Origin: a virus
Virus record (IMG/VR): IMGVR_UViG_3300021197_000412
Coordinates: 1 to 27,386 of that record
Strand: one strand, 5' to 3'
DNA length: 27,386 nucleotides
Shown: positions 22,937 to 27,386 of the stretch, one piece after another
Position numbering within the stretch: the stretch's first letter is position 1
How the letters are laid out: the number at the start of each line of letters is the position of its first letter
Notes under the pieces: model-generated
Seen by the model: only the letters and a program-made list of their open reading frames with translations
Database searches by the model: none
What the model was told of the DNA's origin: nothing
Position numbers and translations under genes: made by a program

Positions 22937-23563
22937 TTACTTAATCCCTAACTTTTCTCTATGAGTTACCCATGTAATGGCTTGCACTTGATACGGTAGT
23001 ATAGTTGTACCATGTTTCTTGTTATATAGCTTGGCGGCCTTGATATAGCTTTCTGTTATCACCCTATACTGTCTTGGAGTCATGTTAGACCCATTGCTAC
23101 TTAATGCGTGACGTTCCCCAGTGTATATATTCTTGGCGTGTCCATCCACACAGACTGTATCTATATTACTTGTATGGTTATATATACACCTAAAGAAGGC
23201 CGTTGTCTTACGTCCACTTAGTATGGTTTCAACCTCTGTAATATTAGTCTTACCAATCTCTAGTATACTTATGGCTTTATCCTTATTGGCATTATAGGTG
23301 CATACCTTAACATCACTATATGCCTCATTATTCACATAGGCATAACACATATTCATGGTATCCATTACGTTACGTTCCCACTTGTTGTTTGGACTCAATG
23401 CGGCAAGTACCCCAACCACTTTGACCAGTGGCACTTTATGCGTCTTGGATATCTGTTGGCATTGCTTGTATGCCCTTGCATACCATGTTAAACCAAACTC
23501 AATATGCCAAGGCTTGGCGGCACGTAGCGTTTTTAGAATCTCTGTTGCTTTAACTGTTAGCAT
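22937..23563 (-). CDS. Conserved phage protein, glycosylase-like helical fold suspected
   Basis: This is a 208-aa protein of a family I recall from many phages and some actinobacteria without assigned function. Typical segments are FGLTWYARAYKQC near the N-terminus, GVLAALSPNNKWERNV (about 51-66), NKDKAISIL, ILSGRKTTAFF, then TVCVDGHAKNI (usually VDRHA) and the final LPYQVQAITWVT. The all-helical pattern with L.G.K..AF followed by VD.H resembles helix-hairpin-helix DNA glycosylases, so a DNA-base or DNA-binding function is possible but unproven. It has the same 20-base leader as the first gene of the operon. Confidence 0.7.
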   Translation of the reverse strand: MLTVKATEILKTLRAAKPWHIEFGLTWYARAYKQCQQISKTHKVPLVKVVGVLAALSPNNKWERNVMDTMNMCYAYVNNEAYSDVKVCTYNANKDKAISILEIGKTNITEVETILSGRKTTAFFRCIYNHTSNIDTVCVDGHAKNIYTGERHALSSNGSNMTPRQYRVITESYIKAAKLYNKKHGTTILPYQVQAITWVTHREKLGIK

Positions 23564-23596
23564 TTTATTTACCTTCCATTAGTTGATATTAGACAA

Positions 23597-23618
23597 GGTA
23601 ACAACTTGCGCTGTTACC
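23597..23618 (-). promoter_or_regulatory. Hairpin between the first two genes of the leftward operon
   Basis: GGTAACA (23597-23603) and TGTTACC (23612-23618) form a perfect 7-bp stem with loop ACTTGCGC. It has no T tract. The arms carry the GTAACA/TGTTAC motif that recurs in the large intergenic region, so it may be a protein site rather than an RNA element. Confidence 0.4.
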
Positions 23619-23635
23619 CTGATTACTAGCAACTA

Positions 23636-23941
23636 TTAAGAATCCTCAAATATTTCATCCTCACCTGCCATTTCCCTAGGCTCATTTGATACACAACATG
23701 GTGTACGTAGGTATAAGATTGGATAGAAACCTTCCTTCCACTCCCAAGTCATGGGCTGCTGTTCCCCATCATAATTAACAAAGTAATGGCCTTGATTCAA
23801 AACACTATGAATGAAGTCATCTTTTTGTAGTGTCACCCACGTGCCATCACTACCAATATCCGCTACTACTATTGAACCTTTAGTTCTTAAAAACTTTTTG
23901 GCTTTTGTAGTTGTATATACTTCCTGTACTTTAAAATCCAT
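23636..23941 (-). CDS. First gene of the leftward operon, 101-aa hypothetical protein
   Basis: This is a 101-aa protein with no recognised family. The N-terminal half looks like a small beta barrel (FLRTKGSIVVADIGSDGTWVTLQ), the centre is aromatic (GHYFVNYDGEQQPMTWEWKEGFYP), CC is near residue 82, and the tail is acidic (EDEIFEDS). GGAAGGGA precedes its ATG. It stands directly behind the folded leader and candidate early promoter, so it should be among the first proteins made; early first genes in phages often act on the host. Confidence 0.7.
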   Translation of the reverse strand: MDFKVQEVYTTTKAKKFLRTKGSIVVADIGSDGTWVTLQKDDFIHSVLNQGHYFVNYDGEQQPMTWEWKEGFYPILYLRTPCCVSNEPREMAGEDEIFEDS

Positions 23942-23965
23942 TTTATTTCCCTTCCATTGGTTAAA

Positions 23966-24039
23966 TTAATAGTGGGCTTCTCACTCCGCAATCACGTTGG
24001 CTTGAGTTGGCTCAAGACTGAATGAGTCACCACTATTAA
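23966..24039 (-). ncRNA. Folded 5' leader RNA of the leftward operon
   Basis: Three nested stems read on the - strand. P1 is 10 bp, TTAATAGTGG (24039-24030) with CCACTATTAA (23975-23966). P2 is 7 bp, CTCATTC (24026-24020) with GAGTGAG (23986-23980). P3 is 6 bp, CTTGAG-CCAA-CTCAAG (24016-24001). P2 contains one pair that is G-U only in the leftward RNA; in rightward RNA it would be C-A. The structure ends 25 bases before the first start codon. I cannot match it to a known riboswitch. A cis-regulatory or stability element is likely. Confidence 0.6.
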
Positions 24040-24063
24040 CTTATTTTTCTGCCCTGCACTTTC

Positions 24064-24169
24064 GGCCACTTGACATCATCTCATAGCACCCCAGCGTTGG
24101 CATTTCAAAACACATACTAGCCCAGCCCTTTTTCATTTGCGGGAGAACTGCCAATCCCTTAAGTTGGCC
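24064..24169 (-). other. Second foldable segment upstream of the leader
   Basis: This is a GC-richer segment within AT-rich DNA. In leftward RNA, GGCCAACTT (24169-24161) can pair with AAGTGGCC (24071-24064) with one bulge, and inside it TTGGCA (24154-24149) pairs with TGCCAA (24102-24097), giving two nested long-range helices. A 4-bp GGGA/TCCC hairpin is an alternative. It would be part of the same 5' leader if the promoter at 24213-24242 is used. Confidence 0.35.
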
Positions 24170-24212
24170 GTTTGGTAGCTATGATCAAATCCATGATCTA
24201 GAAGCTGTTTTT

Positions 24213-24242
24213 ATCGTAGTATTATTTTTATTCGGTAGTCAA
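24213..24242 (-). promoter_or_regulatory. Candidate early leftward promoter
   Basis: On the - strand, TTGACT (24242-24237), an 18-bp spacer and TACGAT (24218-24213): five and four of six matches to the -35 and -10 consensus. It would start RNA near 24206 and give a leader of about 265 bases before the first gene, containing both folded segments. Confidence 0.4.
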
Positions 24243-24781
24243 GTAGTTATTTTATTTTTTGGCCTCTTGATTGCTAGCCTTGCTTTTATTCGGATGATTC
24301 TGCGTTTAAACTGTTGAACTTCAAGTTCGGTTGTTTGGTTGTTTGTCTTTCCGATGCTTACAACTAAATCAGAGTATAAATGATAAGTAAAGAGTTAATT
24401 TAACTTTTTTTTAATATTTATTCTAAGTGATTGTTTTTAAAGGATTCTTTTATTTATTTAATTGTTTATTACTATGTTTTATTAGAGTGTTCATGGTTTG
24501 TTCTATTGGTATATATATAAGGTATCAAATTTTTAGGGGTATATGCTCCTACATTGTAAAACACGGGATATGTTAAAAATCGTATGTTTTTCAACAGGTT
24601 ATAAATGGCAACTGTTCAAGTAACAGTATCAAATATAATGTAACCTATTGTTTTTACTACATATTATATAATAAATGTTTTATTTAATGTGACTATGTAA
24701 AAAACATTTTAAATTCTGGGCTAGTTTTGACCTTATGATTGAAAAGATGCACGGTAGGCAGGGGTCACCCCCCCGTACTAC

Positions 24782-24810
24782 GTATACGTATACACAGATC
24801 TACACAGATC
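24782..24810. repeat. GTATAC doublet plus tandem 10-bp TACACAGATC repeat
   Basis: GTATACGTATAC (24782-24793) contains the palindrome family ACGTATACGT. It is followed by two exact tandem copies of TACACAGATC (24791-24800, 24801-24810). Just upstream is a GGGGTCACCCC-type hairpin (about 24761-24771). Short direct repeats next to palindromes in a non-coding region are typical of protein-binding sites such as origins or attachment sites. Confidence 0.6.
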
Positions 24811-24863
24811 AGTAAAAATCACTGTTAACCACTTTATATATACAACTGCCCTAACACTCCTTG

Positions 24864-24878
24864 GTAACGAATTGTTAC
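24864..24878. repeat. Inverted GTAAC/GTTAC pair
   Basis: GTAAC (24864-24868) and GTTAC (24874-24878) are separated by five bases. One of several occurrences of this half-site in the intergenic region. Confidence 0.4.
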
Positions 24879-24968
24879 AGTTTATACACAATTATGTAAT
24901 AAGTGTGACCATTATAGAACAGAATTATCACAATTATTGTAACATTTTGTAATAAAGCACATTAGCTA

Positions 24969-24996
24969 TTGACATGATTTATGAAATGTGTAAAAC
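24969..24996 (+). promoter_or_regulatory. Candidate rightward promoter
   Basis: TTGACA (24969-24974), a 16-bp spacer and TAAAAC (24991-24996). The -35 is perfect, the -10 matches four of six, and TATATATAAC follows. It would drive the small genes from 25184 with a leader of about 180 bases. Confidence 0.4.
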
Positions 24997-25071
24997 TATA
25001 TATAACTAACTAACTAACCACTTAAAGTGATTCACTTAAATACTCTATTAATTAAACTTTAATAACATTTA

Positions 25072-25085
25072 AATGATAAATCATT
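25072..25085. repeat. 14-bp palindrome AATGATAAATCATT
   Basis: Six-base arms AATGAT and ATCATT are separated by AA, within 120 bases of the first rightward gene. Possible operator; AT-rich palindromes also arise by chance. Confidence 0.35.
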
Positions 25086-25106
25086 AAAAACGCAATACAC
25101 TATTAA

Positions 25107-25126
25107 TGTAACACTTAACTGTTACA
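25107..25126. repeat. Inverted TGTAAC/GTTACA pair upstream of the rightward genes
   Basis: TGTAAC (25107-25112) and GTTACA (25121-25126) have the spacer ACTTAACT. It lies about 60 bases before the first rightward start codon and resembles a dimer-binding operator. Confidence 0.4.
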
Positions 25127-25183
25127 CTTAAATGGTTTGTTTTTGTACCCTATTCGTAAATTATTTGTAAATAAGTGTTGACA

Positions 25184-25417
25184 ATGAGTAAAAAATCTGT
25201 AAAACTATACACAGACAATGTTTTAGAAGAGTTTTATAGCCATGTAGTAAGTGGTTCATTAGAGAATCTTCATATACCTCACAGTGATGTCTTCTATGTA
25301 CGTGAAGCTGTTCAAGCTCACTACGGAAGACCATTTACGTTAAAGCATGTAGAAGAAGCAATGAGGGCAGAAGGCTGGACAGAGCAAAGTTACAGTAATC
25401 CTGATTACGGAAAGTAG
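25184..25417 (+). CDS. 77-aa hypothetical protein, first rightward gene
   Basis: This is a small protein of mixed charge (MSKKSVKLYTDNVLEEFYSHVVSG...), helical, ending with a short winged-helix-like pattern (FTLKHVEEAMRAEGW). The DNA-binding fold is only suggested. The start is set at ATG 25184; an in-frame GTG at 25175 is possible, and neither has a good ribosome site (AAGTG is the best), so translation may be weak or leaderless-like. Two bases separate its stop from the HNH gene. Confidence 0.65.
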   Translation: MSKKSVKLYTDNVLEEFYSHVVSGSLENLHIPHSDVFYVREAVQAHYGRPFTLKHVEEAMRAEGWTEQSYSNPDYGK

Positions 25418-25419
25418 TA

Positions 25420-25734
25420 ATGGCTGTAAAACCTAAAAGAAAAACAAAGAAAATGAACGTAGGTGGTGTAGCAACTAAGCCTAAACGTAATTATGTAAGA
25501 GAAAATACCAACTATAAGTCAAGACCAGAGCAGATAGCTAAACGAGTCAAACGAAATGCCGCACGTAGAATGGCAAAGAGAAAAGGTTTAGTTAGAAAAG
25601 GTGACAACAAAGACGTACACCATAAAAATGGCAACGCAATGGACAACAGGCCAAGCAATCTTAGAGTTATAGGTGCAAAACAAAATCGTTCGTTTCCACG
25701 CACTAGAAATGCAAAGAAAAAGCGTACAGTTTAA
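25420..25734 (+). CDS. Small HNH endonuclease
   Basis: This is a 104-aa, very basic protein. The C-terminal half has the HNH core DVHHKNGNAMDNRPSNLRV: D65, H67-H68, N72, N76 and N80, with an RVKRNAARRMAKRKG helix before it. Small stand-alone HNH proteins of this sort are common in marine podoviruses and may aid packaging or nick DNA. The N-terminal 45 residues are lysine-rich and probably grip DNA. No signs of intron homing are seen around it. Confidence 0.88.
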   Translation: MAVKPKRKTKKMNVGGVATKPKRNYVRENTNYKSRPEQIAKRVKRNAARRMAKRKGLVRKGDNKDVHHKNGNAMDNRPSNLRVIGAKQNRSFPRTRNAKKKRTV

Positions 25735-25746
25735 AGGAGTATTATT

Positions 25747-25842
25747 ATGAAATACATATGGGATACAATTAAAGAAAATAAATTACTAATAATTGCAGCT
25801 ATTGTAATTGCAATATTAGCATATAACGCAGTAGTAGGGTAA
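25747..25842 (+). CDS. 31-aa single-span membrane peptide
   Basis: AAAGGAG lies eight bases before the ATG at 25747, and TAA (25840-25842) is followed at once by the ATG of the next gene. The product has a polar amphipathic start (MKYIWDTIKENK) and one hydrophobic span (LLIIAAIVIAILAYNAVV). The strong ribosome site and exact junction support translation. Small membrane peptides of this shape could be holin-like, but nothing proves it. Confidence 0.75.
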   Translation: MKYIWDTIKENKLLIIAAIVIAILAYNAVVG

Positions 25843-26478
25843 ATGCCCCGTATACTGTCCTACATACTGGTAACACTACTTGTAACAGCTTGTAGTATGG
25901 CCTATGCAGCAGACAGTAACACTGTATCTAGCACTGTGGTGACAGATAAAGCCCCACCAACGGCTTCTGCACCTTCAGTGGTAGTTAATAATTCAGATAT
26001 CTGTAAGTCAGGCGCAGCAGCCAGCATACAAACGCAGGTGCTAGGCGTAGCTACAGGTATAACAATTACAGATGAGAACTGTGAGCGTATAAAACTTGCA
26101 CGTTCTCTCTATGGTATGGGAATGAAGGTAGCTGCAGTGTCCACCCTCTGCAGAGACCACCGTGTCTTTGATGCAATGTGGATGTCAGGAACGCCCTGCC
26201 CCTTCATGGGTAAGATAGGCAACGAAGCCAAGATTGCATGGGAAAACAATTTAGATGTTATGCCTGATGAGTCAGAGATACGATTAAAAGAAGAAGTAAA
26301 ACAAGATGCCGTAGCATTAGCAGCAGCAAATAAAAAAGCAAAAGCTAAACTTATAAAGGCAAAGCAAGAAAGAGACGTTAAACGAAAAGCTAAAGAAGAG
26401 AAGAGGGCTAACGATGAAGGTAAAAAGCATATGTGGTTTAAGCCTATTGGTGCTATCCTTATGCTCCTTCTCATCTAA
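25843..26478 (+). CDS. Exported protein with lipobox-like signal and C-terminal hydrophobic tail
   Basis: This is a 211-aa protein. The N-terminus is a signal peptide: MPRIL, a hydrophobic core, then VTAC (lipobox with C17) and also AYA-AD (signal peptidase I site after residue 22), so it is either a lipoprotein or a secreted protein. The conserved middle (about 50-125) has four cysteines (DICKSG, DENCERIKLARSLYGMGMKVAAV, TLCRDH, TPCPFMG), suggesting disulphides outside the cytoplasm. Residues about 145-195 are a long K/E/A-rich helix, and the last 14 residues (WFKPIGAILMLLLI) are hydrophobic. I recall similar unnamed proteins in marine phages. Function unknown; envelope or spanin-like roles are guesses. 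It overlaps the next gene by 65 bases. Confidence 0.75.
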   Translation: MPRILSYILVTLLVTACSMAYAADSNTVSSTVVTDKAPPTASAPSVVVNNSDICKSGAAASIQTQVLGVATGITITDENCERIKLARSLYGMGMKVAAVSTLCRDHRVFDAMWMSGTPCPFMGKIGNEAKIAWENNLDVMPDESEIRLKEEVKQDAVALAAANKKAKAKLIKAKQERDVKRKAKEEKRANDEGKKHMWFKPIGAILMLLLI

Positions 26479-27386
26479 AGCAGAAGAGGTATGCCCATCA
26501 GGAACAGTGGGTCTTTGTGATCCTACAGTACTAGAAACAATAGTAGAGACTGTAACAGAGACAACACAAAACGATGGACAAGGAACTTTAACGACTACCG
26601 TAACAACAACTGTAACAACCACAGACACTGTAACAAACGAAGACTCAGGTAACCTTATATCATCTGACTCTACTTATGTATCATCTAGCAAACAAGGTGA
26701 TATGGACAGTGACTGGGGAGGCCAAGGACCAGCAAGTATGCCCACTGGCAATTCGTGTGGTAGTTTAGGCACAGATAAGTGTGCCATGATAACTGGGAGT
26801 GGTAACTCAACATCCGTAATGGGTGTACCTAATATGGGTACGACTTTTAAACAAACGATAAATATATCTAGTCTAAATATAACAAAAGGTGGAAAGACAA
26901 CCTATACCATAAAAGTAGATAAGCAAGATGCTAGTGATAGTATCTACATGCATATTACAGGTAAAAATGGAAATACCACTTCTTTTGCAGGAACAGACAT
27001 ACTATCAGCAGCAGGTACAGCAAGCGGATATGCAGAGTACACTGGTGGTTTTGACTTTGCTGATTCTCTTACTTCTCTTATCGTTGAAATAGGGGGCAGA
27101 GATATCAACTTGGCTGTAGGGCCAATGTTTGACGATGTGACGATCAATGTGTTGTATAACGTAGTGAGTCAGATTGTATTGCAGTCAATAACAACAGTAG
27201 AGCAATATGTATTACATAATGACGGTGCTAGTGATACAGAAATAGAAATAGTAAAAGATATCTTTGATAATAACATACCAGTAGAACAACCAGACGGTAA
27301 CTTAGATTTTGAACCAATAGATGGGGGAGACACAAACGAAGATTCATATGAGTCTGTAGAACTAGAACTAGAGTTAGACTTTGAGA
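26414..27386 (+). CDS. Exported Thr-rich surface-type protein (partial, runs off the window)
   Basis: An open frame from ATG 26414 to the window end gives 324 residues. GAGGG lies about six bases upstream. The N-terminus is a signal peptide (MKVKS, hydrophobic core, then SSKA-EE as signal peptidase I site). It is followed by a two-cysteine segment CPSGTVGLC, a Thr/Val-rich stalk (about 42-78), a Gly/Ser/Asn-rich region with C-x7-C, and a beta-rich domain with repeated strand patterns. The end is acidic (ESVELELELDFE). The overall look is that of a secreted adhesin or virion-surface protein. Its first 65 bases overlap the preceding gene in another frame, an unusually long overlap for this genome. 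Confidence 0.75.
   Translation, partial: MKVKSICGLSLLVLSLCSFSSKAEEVCPSGTVGLCDPTVLETIVETVTETTQNDGQGTLTTTVTTTVTTTDTVTNEDSGNLISSDSTYVSSSKQGDMDSDWGGQGPASMPTGNSCGSLGTDKCAMITGSGNSTSVMGVPNMGTTFKQTINISSLNITKGGKTTYTIKVDKQDASDSIYMHITGKNGNTTSFAGTDILSAAGTASGYAEYTGGFDFADSLTSLIVEIGGRDINLAVGPMFDDVTINVLYNVVSQIVLQSITTVEQYVLHNDGASDTEIEIVKDIFDNNIPVEQPDGNLDFEPIDGGDTNEDSYESVELELELDFE

Larger units (their letters stand above)
23942..25174. other. Large AT-rich divergent regulatory region without genes
   Basis: This 1.2-kb stretch separates the leftward and rightward operons. No open frame with a ribosome site was found. From left to right it holds the folded leader of the leftward operon, a second foldable GC-richer part (24064-24169), a candidate leftward promoter, a GAACTTCAAGTTC palindrome (24316-24328), repeated TTTTATTCGG (near 24225 and 24283), a very AT-rich part, a GTATACGTATAC and tandem 10-bp repeat cluster (24782-24810), clustered GTAAC/GTTAC sites and a candidate rightward promoter. 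This is the natural place for an origin of replication, early promoters and operators, but none of these roles is shown by sequence alone. Confidence 0.7.

Noticed and set aside
23966-24039. tRNA gene (74-base cloverleaf-like length)
   Set aside because: The stems are nested rather than cloverleaf, there is no GTTCRA T-loop, no anticodon arm and no CCA-type end.
24041-24136. 31-aa frame on the - strand in the leader (starts MKKGWASM)
   Set aside because: It has no ribosome site, odd Met/Cys-rich composition, and lies within a region better explained as folded leader RNA.
24493-24576. 27-aa frame on the + strand in the intergenic region
   Set aside because: It has no ribosome site, no coding-like composition and is isolated in AT-rich DNA.
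23942-25174. CRISPR array
   Set aside because: Repeats here are short (6-10 bp), irregularly spaced and not separated by unique spacers of constant length.
26109-26628. - strand frames of 121 and 103 aa under the exported-protein genes
   Set aside because: They are antisense to two + strand genes with signal peptides and ribosome sites; their Ser/Phe/Leu-rich products are typical shadows.

Overview
The window is part of a tailed-phage genome, most likely a marine podovirus-like phage of the HMO-2011 type (the group named after the SAR116 phage HMO-2011). The strongest pointer is the family A DNA polymerase, which carries half of a DnaJ-type cysteine-rich module (CxxCxGxG ... CxxC). I recall a partial DnaJ central domain as a hallmark of that group's polymerase. 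The other replication genes also fit: a T7-like primase and helicase on separate genes, a T7-endonuclease-I-like resolvase, a PD-(D/E)XK exonuclease, a B12-dependent ribonucleotide reductase and a tyrosine recombinase. No RNA polymerase gene is present here. The DNA is AT-rich and the host cannot be read from the sequence; a marine alphaproteobacterium is an inference from the phage type.

Layout. (1) 1-7940, + strand: the end of a late/structural block. It holds the tail of an unknown gene, a small membrane/coiled-coil protein, a 732-aa virion-type protein with a 20-fold 11-residue repeat, two small proteins, and 444-aa and 1112-aa internal-virion-type proteins. A bidirectional terminator lies at 7972-8001. 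(2) 23941 down to 8000, - strand: one nearly gapless, about 16-kb leftward operon. It starts with about 17 small genes, many overlapping and several only 24-60 codons long, including three membrane micropeptides and an ArfA-like ribosome-rescue candidate. It continues with DUF932-like, integrase, primase, helicase, endonuclease VII, DNA polymerase, a putative ssDNA-binding protein, exonuclease, endonuclease I, ribonucleotide reductase, a dATP/dGTP diphosphohydrolase-like protein, an RMF-like protein and MazG. (3) 23942-25174: a 1.2-kb AT-rich non-coding divergent region. It contains a strongly folded leader for the leftward operon, candidate promoters, a tandem 10-bp repeat and clustered GTAAC/GTTAC sites. 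(4) 25184 to the end, + strand: a small hypothetical gene, an HNH protein, a 31-aa membrane peptide and two overlapping genes for Sec-exported proteins, the second cut by the window edge.

How it works together. Leftward transcription probably starts near 24.2 kb from host sigma70-type promoters and is reinforced at about 22.3 kb and 13.6 kb by two promoters of the form TTGACA-N17/18-TATAACTAG. It delivers small host-takeover proteins first, then recombination and replication proteins, then nucleotide-supply enzymes (reductase plus two NTP pyrophosphohydrolase-type proteins). The + strand blocks on both sides encode virion or surface proteins.

The points most worth following up are the folded leader RNA, whose single G-U pair fits only leftward transcription, the zinc module at the polymerase thumb, the hendecad virion protein, the ArfA-like and RMF-like proteins, and the chain of membrane micropeptides. 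All family assignments come from motifs read by eye; no database search was run.
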